Shown one piece after another: positions 26,456 through 34,201 of a stretch of DNA of 64,000 nt. The stretch lies in assembly GCA_951813605.1 (NCBI GenBank), contig OX638379.1, positions 2,428,471 through 2,492,470 on the forward strand, in the 5' to 3' direction. The translations under genes and the position numbers were made by a program. The stretch is from an uncultured Bryobacterales bacterium. GTDB lineage: Bacteria > Acidobacteriota > Terriglobia > Bryobacterales > UBA6623. The notes beneath the pieces were generated by a model. That model saw only the letters and a list, made by a program, of their open reading frames with translations. It was not told where the DNA came from and did no database searches. How positions within the stretch are numbered: the stretch's first letter is position 1; each line of letters opens with the position of its first letter.

Positions 26456-27670
26456 TCAGATCGCCGGGACCCCGAGCCGCTCGAACGAGCGACCCGGCGC
26501 CGCAAAGCGATCCACAAGCTCTCCGGAGCGCGCGCGCGCGATGCGGTCGTACTCGAGAACCTCGCCAATTGACGATGCCTTGCTGCCCGCGCCGAACTCA
26601 AGCGTTCTCTCTACGATCTCGGCTATGGCCAAGTATGGGATCCGCCCGTCCAAGAAAGCCGCAACGGCCACTTCGTCCGCTGCGTTCAGCAAGCATCCCG
26701 ACACCCCGCCGGTGCGCAGCGCTTCGTACGCGAGGTCGAGCAGCGGGAACTTCGACCGGTCCGGAGGCTCGAAATCCAATTGTGACACACGCATCCAGTC
26801 GATGCGCTCCCGGGGGCTCGGCGCGCGGGTCGGAAAGGTCAGCGCGTAGGCGATTGGCAGCTTCATGTCGGGCGGGCTGAGCTGCGCGATTACCGAGCCG
26901 TCGCAGTACTCGACCATCGCGTGGACGACGGATTGCGGATGGACGACGACATCGACACGCTCGGGCGGCAAGCCGAACAAGTGGCAGGCCTCGATCACCT
27001 CGAATCCCTTGTTCATGAGCGTCGCCGAGTCGATCGTGATGCGGCTTCCCATCTTCCATGTCGGGTGCCGCAATGCCCTCTCCGGGGTCACCCTCTTCAG
27101 GTCCTCGGGCGCCGTTGTTCGGAAAGGCCCGCCGGACGCGGTCAGTATGATCCGTTCGATCTCGTCCCGGCGGCCGGCCAGCAGGCACTGGTGAACGGCG
27201 TTGTGCTCGCTGTCGACCGGCAGGAGTTCCGATCCGGAAGCGCCCGCCGCCGCCATGACCAAATCACCAGCGGCCACCAGGACTTCCTTGTTGGCCAGGG
27301 CGACCCGGCGCCCCGCCCTGACGGCCTCGTATGTCGCCTCGAGACCGGCGACGCCGACGGCGGCCGATACGAGGACTTCGTAATCAAGATCTTTCGCCGC
27401 CGCGAGAATGCCTTGCGGTCCTGACAGGCACTCGGGGCTGTATCCGGGAACAGCCTCCAGGAGATCACGCAGGCGGACCAGCGCCTGCCGGTCAGCAACG
27501 GAAAGCAGGGCAGGACGAAATTCCAGCGCCTGCCGAACGAGTCCCTCCACGTTGCGGCCGGCGGACAGAGCGACGACCTCTACGGGGGTCGCCAGCTCGC
27601 GGATAACTTGGAGCGTGTTGCGCCCAACCGATCCAGTGGACCCCAGCACGGACACTCGCATGGTCGACAC
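26456..27670 (-). CDS. dxr: 1-deoxy-D-xylulose 5-phosphate reductoisomerase Dxr
   Basis: Dxr converts DXP to methylerythritol 4-phosphate using NADPH, the committed step of the MEP isoprenoid pathway. This supplies undecaprenyl carriers for the wall enzymes encoded nearby. The 404 residues show the NADPH loop 'VLGSTGSVGRNTLQV', 'ALANKEVLVAAGDLV', the metal-site segment 'LLPVDSEHNAVHQCL', 'ILTASGGPFR' and 'MGSRITIDSATLMNKGFEVIEA'. The GTG at 27670 follows GGGAG by five bases and is preferred to the ATG at 27661. It leads the dxr-rseP-ompH group. Confidence 0.95.
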   Translation of the reverse strand: MSTMRVSVLGSTGSVGRNTLQVIRELATPVEVVALSAGRNVEGLVRQALEFRPALLSVADRQALVRLRDLLEAVPGYSPECLSGPQGILAAAKDLDYEVLVSAAVGVAGLEATYEAVRAGRRVALANKEVLVAAGDLVMAAAGASGSELLPVDSEHNAVHQCLLAGRRDEIERIILTASGGPFRTTAPEDLKRVTPERALRHPTWKMGSRITIDSATLMNKGFEVIEACHLFGLPPERVDVVVHPQSVVHAMVEYCDGSVIAQLSPPDMKLPIAYALTFPTRAPSPRERIDWMRVSQLDFEPPDRSKFPLLDLAYEALRTGGVSGCLLNAADEVAVAAFLDGRIPYLAIAEIVERTLEFGAGSKASSIGEVLEYDRIARARSGELVDRFAAPGRSFERLGVPAI

Positions 27671-27722
27671 AATCGCTCCCTACAATCGATCCGGCATGCC
27701 CGGGCGCATCCGGCAATGCGCG

Positions 27723-28283
27723 CTAGCCCGGGTCATGGCACAAGTCGCAGTCGTTCGGCGCGTTGTTCAGAGCATGGCAGGCCATGCAGGCCGCCATGGT
27801 GGTGGGCTTTTCCTGGAACAGCACCTCGCGTTCGGCAACGGGGCCGTGGCACGTCTCGCACTCCACAGAGGCATCGACTACATGCGAGGCGTGTGAGAAC
27901 CACACGAAGTCGGGCACGCGGTACACGCGCTTCCAAGGGACGGGGCTGCCCTCCGAACTGAATCGAGCCAGTTCCTGAATGTGCGGGCTGTCCGTCTTGA
28001 TGACGGAGTGGCAGGCCATGCAAGTCGCCTCCGCTGGATAGCCGGCCAAGAAGCCCGGGTCGCCGATCGCATGGCAGTCCCGGCACTGCAAGCCAAGCGC
28101 CACATGGGTCTTGTGACTGTACGGCAGCGGCTGCTCGACAGGAACCGGCTGGCCGGACGCGACATCCGGCGAGGACGCGGATTGCGGATAGGCCGGAGGC
28201 ACTGCGAAGCAGGCCAGCGGAACGGCGGCGAGAGCGCAGCCAGCGCGACCCAGCCACAGCCGAACCCTAGATCTTTCCTGCAC
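27723..28283 (-). CDS. Exported pentaheme c-type cytochrome (c3/c7-like)
   Basis: The 186-residue protein has an N-terminal signal or anchor followed by five heme-binding CxxCH motifs: 67-71 (CRDCH), 88-92 (CMACH), 142-146 (CETCH), 166-170 (CMACH) and 179-183 (CDLCH). Extra His residues ('YSHKTH', 'WFSHASH') precede motifs and can serve as axial ligands, as in class III cytochromes. It would carry electrons in the periplasm. It starts 27 bases after the FGE gene and may be cotranscribed with it. FGE is an oxygen-using enzyme, but no direct link between them is known to me. Similar small cytochromes occur in nitrogen, sulfur and alternative-complex-III respiration. Confidence 0.88.
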   Translation of the reverse strand: MQERSRVRLWLGRAGCALAAVPLACFAVPPAYPQSASSPDVASGQPVPVEQPLPYSHKTHVALGLQCRDCHAIGDPGFLAGYPAEATCMACHSVIKTDSPHIQELARFSSEGSPVPWKRVYRVPDFVWFSHASHVVDASVECETCHGPVAEREVLFQEKPTTMAACMACHALNNAPNDCDLCHDPG

Positions 28284-28310
28284 CTGCGAAACGTGCCCCC
28301 TTCCAGTCCA

Positions 28311-29348
28311 TCACACATCCCTCACGCAACGGAAGCCCAGGTTCGACGTCGAACTGTCGGGGGAGTTCGACGTGCGAGCCGCAACTCGGTAGCGATTGCA
28401 GTAGGAGGCGTGGCACAGGAAGGACCCGCCCCGCATCACGCGCGCGTTCCCGGACGACGGTCCCACCGGGTTCGACTTTGTCGCGGTGACGTGGTACGTG
28501 GGATGAAACCAGTCCGCGCACCATTCCCATACATTGCCCGTGATCGAGTAGATGCCGAATCCGTTCGGCGGGAATGCGTCCACGGGACACGGACCCTTGT
28601 AGCCATCGTCTCCGGTGTCGCGAAATGGGAACCGACCCTGCCAGATATTGCACAGATGCTTTCCGCCGGGCTCGAGCTCGTCGCCCCAGGTATAGGTCTG
28701 CTGACTCAAGCCTCCGCGGGCAGCAAACTCCCACTCCGCCTCCGTCGGGAGCCTTTTCCCTGCCCAATTGCAGAACGCCAGCGCGTCGGCATGCGAGACA
28801 TGAGAGACGGGGTGGTCGAGACGGTCGGTGACGCTCGACTCCGGCCCCTCGGGATGCTGCCAGTCCGCTCCGTTCACCTTGCACCACCACTCATGGCCGG
28901 CCACGGTGTCCTCGACAAGCTGATCGCGCATGTCGGCGGGCAGCTGATTGTGAAACACAAATGACCAGCCGAAGCGCTGCGCTTCCGTTCTGTAGCCAGC
29001 GGCTTTAGCGAACTCAGCGAAGGTTTCAACAGTGATCGGGAACGTGTCGATGTAGAAGGGATCCAGCACCACTTCGCGAACGGGACCCTCGCCATCAGCT
29101 GGGAAGCCCACATCCGTTTCGGTCCCCATCAGGAAAGGGCCGCCCTCCACCCTGCGCATTTCGGAGACCGACCCGCTACGGGCGACGGGCTTCTGCTCGG
29201 AAAGAATCTCGGACTCAGCCAAGAGCCGAGCGCGCTCCACGCTGGGAACACAGCACGGGTGAGGGCCCGTTCTGATGACGGGCAGACTTGCCCCGGGGGC
29301 TGCCCAGCGCGAGGCGCTGACACTCGACACGTCGCGCTGTTCCGGCAC
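28311..29348 (-). CDS. Formylglycine-generating enzyme (sulfatase-modifying factor, SUMF1/FGE)
   Basis: FGE oxidises the active-site Cys of sulfatases to formylglycine. The protein has the SUMF1 fold from 'MRRVEGGPFLMGTE' through 'LPTEAEWEFAARGG' and 'GNVWEWCADWF'. Near its C-terminus it keeps the catalytic cysteine pair, Cys312 and Cys317, in 'GGSFLCHASYCNRYRVAAR'. This pair, five residues apart, separates true copper-dependent FGE from the many look-alikes that lack it. 'CCVPSVERA' near residue 32 also fits bacterial FGE. The GTG start at 29348 is not certain, and the real N-terminus may be shorter. Its likely clients here are the Cys-type sulfatases at 3642, 31346 and 56808. Confidence 0.93.
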   Translation of the reverse strand: MPEQRDVSSVSASRWAAPGASLPVIRTGPHPCCVPSVERARLLAESEILSEQKPVARSGSVSEMRRVEGGPFLMGTETDVGFPADGEGPVREVVLDPFYIDTFPITVETFAEFAKAAGYRTEAQRFGWSFVFHNQLPADMRDQLVEDTVAGHEWWCKVNGADWQHPEGPESSVTDRLDHPVSHVSHADALAFCNWAGKRLPTEAEWEFAARGGLSQQTYTWGDELEPGGKHLCNIWQGRFPFRDTGDDGYKGPCPVDAFPPNGFGIYSITGNVWEWCADWFHPTYHVTATKSNPVGPSSGNARVMRGGSFLCHASYCNRYRVAARTSNSPDSSTSNLGFRCVRDV

Positions 29349-29520
29349 CGCTCAGGGCGATTCTAGCACGGCGTCTTTTGGATCTATCGCGCCGCATGGA
29401 AGGGATCGCCAGATTCCAACGCGACCCGAATCGAAATGGTCGCTAGCGGATCCGGACTAATTGGAGGATCCGCCGAAACCGGATTGTCGGGCACCAACAG
29501 AGCTCGAAAAGGCCCGCGGC

Positions 29521-30402
29521 CTAGGCGTGATCCTCGATAGCCGCCGACTCTCGCAGTCGGTCCACGTACGCCTCGATCTTTTTCGTGCGTCGCTGCTCCA
29601 GGATCTGCGCTCGGATTTCGTCGCGCACCGCCCGGAACGGACGTAGGCCTGCCGGTCGTCGGTCCAGCACTCTCGCTATGTGGAATCCGAACACCGTTTG
29701 AAACACCCCACTGGTTTCGCCGACCCGCATTTTGAACACCGTGTCTTCGAATTCCCTGACCATCTTCCCGCGGGCGAAGTATCCCAAGTCGCCACCGTTG
29801 CCAGGGCAATCCGAATGTCGGTCAGCGAGCTCCTCAAAGCTGGCGCCTCCCTTCAAACGCTCGTAGAGGGCGTCGGCTGCCTCCTTGGCCTCCGCCTCGG
29901 TGACGCCCTTTTCAACGTGCTTGACGATATGGGCCGCGCGAATTTGCTCCTCGGTCCTGAACCGATCCTTGTTTCGGCGGTAATACTCCGCCATTTCCTT
30001 GGGGCGCGGTTGCTTCGTCCTCGCGGTGACAGTGGCGATCAACCTGTCCACCTTCATTCGCGCCTCGATATCGGCGCGTACCTGATCGGCGTCCAGACCG
30101 GCTTCGGCGAACTTTTCGGCGCCCCCTTGGCGCTTGACGATCTCGGCGAAGTTCCTCTCCACCGACTCCTTGTCCAGCGGCTCCTTGTCCTTAATGGCCT
30201 CCTGCCGCAGCAGCATCTGCTCGATCACGTTTTCCCGGGCCCACTCGATCGCGGTCGAGCGCATCGAGTCGGGCCCTAGCCCGTACTGCCTCCTCTGTTC
30301 CTCCGAAAGCTGCTCGAATCGCTGGCGCAAGGCTTCGGCCTCCCGGGAAAGCACTTGGTCCTCGACCAATTCTCCGTTGACCGACAAGCCCATCGGAGTC
30401 AT
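29521..30402 (-). CDS. Parvulin-type peptidyl-prolyl cis-trans isomerase (PpiC/SurA-like)
   Basis: Starting at the ATG at 30402 the protein has 293 residues. An N-terminal SurA_N-like helical region (about 1-125) is followed by a parvulin domain with 'IRAAHIVKHVEKGVTEAEA', 'LADRHSDCPGNGGDLGYF', 'FEDTVFKMRVGETSGVFQT' and 'GFHIARVLDRRP', all textbook parvulin segments. No signal peptide is present at this start. The longer in-frame extension to 30588 does not look like one either, so the protein may be cytoplasmic, or the start is misjudged. Expected role: folding of proline-containing clients. It is the first minus-strand gene after a divergent gap to the hydrolase. Confidence 0.88.
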   Translation of the reverse strand: MTPMGLSVNGELVEDQVLSREAEALRQRFEQLSEEQRRQYGLGPDSMRSTAIEWARENVIEQMLLRQEAIKDKEPLDKESVERNFAEIVKRQGGAEKFAEAGLDADQVRADIEARMKVDRLIATVTARTKQPRPKEMAEYYRRNKDRFRTEEQIRAAHIVKHVEKGVTEAEAKEAADALYERLKGGASFEELADRHSDCPGNGGDLGYFARGKMVREFEDTVFKMRVGETSGVFQTVFGFHIARVLDRRPAGLRPFRAVRDEIRAQILEQRRTKKIEAYVDRLRESAAIEDHA

Positions 30403-30566
30403 TCTATCGCGCAATCGGCCGGGCAAGACCCGGACGCCGGCTAACGGAGCAGCGATCGGTAAGGCCGGGACAAAGCAAGGGGCGGCGCTTCCCGTTGTCG
30501 CTCCCACGCGCAAGTTCCGATAATGGATGCGAGTTGTCGACACCAGTTGGTGCCGGCTTGAACAGC

Positions 30567-31292
30567 ATGGCAATTGAAACCCGCACACTCGAATACGCCG
30601 ACGGCGCCGTCACCCTGAGGGGGCAGCTGGCATGGGATCCGTCCGCCGGCGCGCCGCGTCCCGGCGTGCTCGTGGCGCATACCTGGGCAGGCTGCGGCCC
30701 GTTCGAGCGCGGGAAGGCGACCGAACTCGCCAAGCTGGGCTACGTGGCCCTTGCCGTCGACATGTACGGCGATGGCGCGGTTGGAAGCGGCCCGGAAGAG
30801 AACGCACGCCTCATGACCCCTCTGCTCGAGGACCGGGCGGCCTTGCAGCGCCGGATGCTGGCGGCGCTCGAAGCACTGAAGAGCCAGGGTTGCGTGGACG
30901 AATCGCGGACGGCCGCGATCGGTTTCTGCTTCGGGGGACTGTGCGTCCTCGACCTAGCTAGGTCGGGCGCGGCGTTCCAAGGAGCGGTCAGCTTTCACGG
31001 GCTCCTCAATCCCCCCGGTAACACGGAGGGCTCAGCCATCAAGGCGCGCGTCCTGGTGCTGCACGGGTGGGACGACCCGATGGCGAATCCCCGGTCCGTC
31101 GAAGCGCTGGCGAGCGAGTTGACACGTGCGGGAGCCGACTGGCAAGTGCATGCATACGGCAGCACGATGCACGCCTTCACGAATCCGGCGGCGAACAACC
31201 CCGATTTCGGCACCGTCTACGACGAACAAGCCGACAAGCGTTCGTGGCGCGCGATGAGCGATTTCCTCGACGACGCGCTAGCCGCGACATGA
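30567..31292 (+). CDS. Dienelactone hydrolase family protein
   Basis: The 241-residue alpha/beta hydrolase matches the dienelactone hydrolase family. The nucleophile elbow is GFCFGG with Cys121 in place of Ser, as in true dienelactone hydrolases. Asp169/170 in 'LHGWDDP' and His202 in 'STMHAFTNP' complete the triad. 'VLVAHTWAGCGPFERGKATEL' in pieces and 'LGYVALAVDMYG' are also family-typical. I chose the ATG at 30567; the TTG at 30495 would add an unlikely leader. Members hydrolyse lactones or esters, often from aromatic degradation, but no such pathway is visible here. It is divergent from the parvulin gene. Confidence 0.9.
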   Translation: MAIETRTLEYADGAVTLRGQLAWDPSAGAPRPGVLVAHTWAGCGPFERGKATELAKLGYVALAVDMYGDGAVGSGPEENARLMTPLLEDRAALQRRMLAALEALKSQGCVDESRTAAIGFCFGGLCVLDLARSGAAFQGAVSFHGLLNPPGNTEGSAIKARVLVLHGWDDPMANPRSVEALASELTRAGADWQVHAYGSTMHAFTNPAANNPDFGTVYDEQADKRSWRAMSDFLDDALAAT

Positions 31293-31345
31293 TGCCCGCG
31301 ACTCGCGCTGCCGTCGCCTGTCCCGCCAGTGGGCTCCTGCGGCTG

Positions 31346-32806
31346 TCAGGGGCGCGGCAGGAGCGGGTCGTCGGGGTCCCACTCGGCCTTGTAGCGCAAT
31401 CCGTAGCGTTGCTTCGCCTTCGCGCTGTCATAGCGAGGGTTCGGATTCGGCATCGCAGCTCCCACGGAGACCCTCCAACGATCAAGTTGGTCGCGCATCG
31501 CGCGAGCTCTTGCCGATTCCGTTCCGGCACGGTCCTCGGCCTCCCCGGGATCGACAGCGAGGTTGTAGAGCTCCACGTGGTCATCCTCGAAGAACTCGAG
31601 CAGTTTCCAAGCGCCCTTGCGAATCGCGCCGGACGGAGCCGAGCCGGCGTTGGAGTAATGGGGATAGTGCCAGTACAGAGCGTCTCTCTGCAGTGAACCG
31701 GACTGCCGGAGCAACGGCACCAGGCTGACCCCGTCGACGGTATGGGTGCCCGCATCGGACGCTCCCGCCATCTCGAGAATCGTAGGATAGAAGTCGACAC
31801 TGGTGACCGGGGTTCTTTCGACCGCGCCAGCCGGGACCGCATCGGGCCACCGGACGAGCAGAGGCTCGCGGATTCCTCCTTCCCATAGGTAGCCCTTGCC
31901 CAAGCGGAACCCTCCGTTAAAGGCCCTGCGCGGCACCCCGCCGTTGTCCGAGAAGAAGAAAACGGCCGTCTTGGAATCCAGTCCGAGCTGTTCTAGCTTC
32001 TCCATCAAGCGCCCCACGGACCGATCCACTCCTTCGACCATTGCCGCGTACACGGCGTGGTTGCGCCCGCTCGGGTCGTTGCGGCCCGCGTAGCTGTCGA
32101 TCAGGCGCCGCTTGGCTTGGACAGGACCGTGGACTGAATAGTACGCCAGATACAGGAAGAAGGGCCGGTCCTTGCTGCGCTCGATGAAGCGCTCGGCTGC
32201 GGTGGTCAGCGAGTCAGTGAGGTAGTCTCCGTCCTTCGCCCCGGGCACGACGACCTGCTCGTGCGGCGCGAACATCTTTCGATGCGAGCCCCAGTGCCCG
32301 GAAGCGAAGCTCTCGCCGAAGCCGCGGGATCGCGGAGCGTAAACGCCCGCTCCCAGGTGCCACTTGCCGATGCACGCCGTCGCATAGCCAGCTGCGGAAA
32401 GCGGCTCGGCGAGAACGGTCTCGTCTTGCGGAAGCCCCAAGGGCAACTGGACCTGCAGCAACTTGGCATGTGGCAGCACGTTACCAGGAAGGTACTGCGT
32501 GACCCTGGTCCGCGCAGGCCAGCGACCGGTAAGGATGCTCGCCCTCGTCGGGGAGCAATTCGGCGCTGCGGCGTATGCGTCTGTGAAGCGGACGCCCTCC
32601 GCGGCAAGCCGATCAATGTTGGGGGTGCGATGGTAGGTGTTGCCATAGGCCCCGATGTCCGCGTAGCCCATGTCGTCCAAGAGCAGAAAGACAACGTTCG
32701 GACGATCTGTCCCAGCCGCAGGCGCGTGAGCGGCGGCCGCTTGCCCGAGGGCTAACGAAGTAGCGGCCAGAGCCATCGCAGCAACGGCCGGAGTGATTCG
32801 AAGCAT
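31346..32806 (-). CDS. Exported arylsulfatase-type sulfatase, Cys-type
   Basis: The 486 residues begin with a Sec signal peptide ending near Ala25-Ala32, then 'RPNVVFLLLDDMGYADIGAYG', the metal-binding Asp44-Asp45. The active signature is C84-S-P-T-R88 in 'NCSPTRASILTGRWP'. 'IGKWHLG' and 'FFFSDNGGV' supply further ligands. This is the classical arylsulfatase A-like architecture. Cys84 should be matured by FGE, whose gene lies 2 kb away on the same strand but behind two other genes. The substrate is likely a sulfated sugar or aryl sulfate in the periplasm, and the exact subfamily cannot be assigned by eye. Confidence 0.93.
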   Translation of the reverse strand: MLRITPAVAAMALAATSLALGQAAAAHAPAAGTDRPNVVFLLLDDMGYADIGAYGNTYHRTPNIDRLAAEGVRFTDAYAAAPNCSPTRASILTGRWPARTRVTQYLPGNVLPHAKLLQVQLPLGLPQDETVLAEPLSAAGYATACIGKWHLGAGVYAPRSRGFGESFASGHWGSHRKMFAPHEQVVVPGAKDGDYLTDSLTTAAERFIERSKDRPFFLYLAYYSVHGPVQAKRRLIDSYAGRNDPSGRNHAVYAAMVEGVDRSVGRLMEKLEQLGLDSKTAVFFFSDNGGVPRRAFNGGFRLGKGYLWEGGIREPLLVRWPDAVPAGAVERTPVTSVDFYPTILEMAGASDAGTHTVDGVSLVPLLRQSGSLQRDALYWHYPHYSNAGSAPSGAIRKGAWKLLEFFEDDHVELYNLAVDPGEAEDRAGTESARARAMRDQLDRWRVSVGAAMPNPNPRYDSAKAKQRYGLRYKAEWDPDDPLLPRP

Positions 32807-32999
32807 AAGGCCAACGTATCAACACAATGAGAGAATGACGCATGGCCGGCACCGAAAGAGCCTGCCCGGCAGCCTGAATCGGTTGATTTGGCAATTCCGG
32901 AAGTCAATAACGCTCCGATTGCTCCGGTCAAACTCCCCATTTACACTATGTGCTTTATGAACCCTGCCGCAGGCTGTCGCACTCCAGGAACCTCCACGT

Positions 33000-33452
33000 T
33001 TGGAATGGCACACGCGCGTGGCGGGATCGGGAGCAGACTCGGCACTCGCCATGAGTTGGCAGCTTGCAAAGACGGCCGCGGCCTTGGATGAGTTGCTTCG
33101 ACTCCGAGACCGGAACGGGGATGCCATGCAGAGAGCCACGAACCCGCCAGCAGATCCCGGATTCCCGCTCGAGATCAAAGTCGAGTGCACGGACAACAGG
33201 TGGGGGACGGAGAAGGAGAAGGTTCCACACACCAAGGGCGCCGGAATGCTGGTCGAGGTTCTCTTCGGGACCGAAGGCGAAGCCCGCAAGTTCCCCAGTC
33301 CATGGGGTCCGAGGCTCGAGCATTCGAGGCTCGGCGGAGACGGGTTCAAGACTTCGCCCGCCGAACTCGAAGCAGCGTTCAACGACGGGCTCGGCTGGCA
33401 GGGCAGGCCGCAATTGAGGTCTCGACATCGAGACGTGGGCGGGAACTCGTGA
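33000..33452 (+). CDS. Hypothetical protein translationally coupled to the phosphopantetheinyl transferase
   Basis: I do not recognise this reading frame (150 residues from a TTG at 33000; an ATG at 33051 would give 133). Third codon positions are GC-rich, as in neighbouring genes. Its TGA overlaps the GTG start of the following gene as GTGA, the same coupling used throughout the window; both argue that it is real. The protein is charged, with an N-terminal helix ('MSWQLAKTAAALDELLRLRD') and Gly/Pro-rich later segments. It has no signal peptide or membrane helix. It might be a partner or substrate of the transferase, or a decayed gene. No strong ribosome-binding site is seen. Confidence 0.45.
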   Translation: MEWHTRVAGSGADSALAMSWQLAKTAAALDELLRLRDRNGDAMQRATNPPADPGFPLEIKVECTDNRWGTEKEKVPHTKGAGMLVEVLFGTEGEARKFPSPWGPRLEHSRLGGDGFKTSPAELEAAFNDGLGWQGRPQLRSRHRDVGGNS

Positions 33453-34201
33453 AACTGACGTTTGACGTTCGCACAATCCCCTCCGAGCAGACGGCCAAGC
33501 TCGCCGAGCAAGAGGCTGAAGCTTGGCTAGCGGAGCTCGAAACGTCTGACGCGGACACCTCGATACTCTCCGAGGATGAAATCGCAAGGGCCAGCGACAT
33601 GGCACCCGGGCCAAGTCGCCGAATGATCAAGACGCGCTGCCTCCTGAGAAGAGTGCTGTCGTGGTACTTAGGCACGGGACCGGGAGACATCGAGTTCGAC
33701 TACGGCCCGAAGGGCAAGCCTAGGCTGGCGGGCGAACACGCGAGCTCGGGTTTCCATTTCAGTGTCTCTCATACGAGAGATCGGGCGATTATAGGGATCG
33801 GACGGTCACCCCTCGGAATCGATATCGAGAGTCGGCGCACGATTCGGGACATTGGCGCGCTAGCCGCTCGTTTCTTTGCGCCCGGAGAGGCGCGGGCACT
33901 GCACTGCGTACCTGCGCCCCAGAGAGAACTGGCCTTTCTTCGCTACTGGACTCGAAAGGAAGCCTATGCGAAAGCGACGGGCGATGGCATCGCGATGGGG
34001 CTGCGAAACTTCGAGGTCGCTAGTATTCCGAGCCGCGGGTTGGTATTGCTGGGGAGGGACGGGAATCCCGATCACGGATGGACGATTAGGGAACTGCATC
34101 CGGAACCGGGCCTGGTCGGCGCGCTTGCGATGAGCCAGCCAGACTGCTCGTTGTGGTGCTGGAAAGTGAAGCCGTCCGTGATGCGCTCCGGCTCGTTATA
34201 G
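33449..34201 (+). CDS. 4'-phosphopantetheinyl transferase, Sfp/AcpT type
   Basis: The enzyme transfers the phosphopantetheine arm of coenzyme A to a Ser of carrier proteins. The GTG at 33449 overlaps the upstream stop and follows GGGA; it gives 250 residues, the normal Sfp length. Two pseudo-repeats are visible. The signature motifs are 'FHFSVSHTRDRA', G123-I-D with Asp125 ('GIDIESRR') and 'RYWTRKEAYAKATGDG' with W-x-x-K-E-A-x-x-K at 167-175. Sfp-type enzymes serve secondary-metabolite synthases as well as fatty-acid ACP. No NRPS or PKS gene is nearby, but accB and accC of fatty-acid synthesis are adjacent. It ends convergently with accC, overlapping it by six bases. Confidence 0.92.
   Translation: MKLTFDVRTIPSEQTAKLAEQEAEAWLAELETSDADTSILSEDEIARASDMAPGPSRRMIKTRCLLRRVLSWYLGTGPGDIEFDYGPKGKPRLAGEHASSGFHFSVSHTRDRAIIGIGRSPLGIDIESRRTIRDIGALAARFFAPGEARALHCVPAPQRELAFLRYWTRKEAYAKATGDGIAMGLRNFEVASIPSRGLVLLGRDGNPDHGWTIRELHPEPGLVGALAMSQPDCSLWCWKVKPSVMRSGSL

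Noticed and set aside
32819-33511. Minus-strand frame of 230 codons opposite the small gene before the phosphopantetheinyl transferase
   Set aside because: Composition is low in charge pattern and rich in Ser, Cys and Arg, as in shadow frames. The plus-strand frame has better codon use and a GTGA link.
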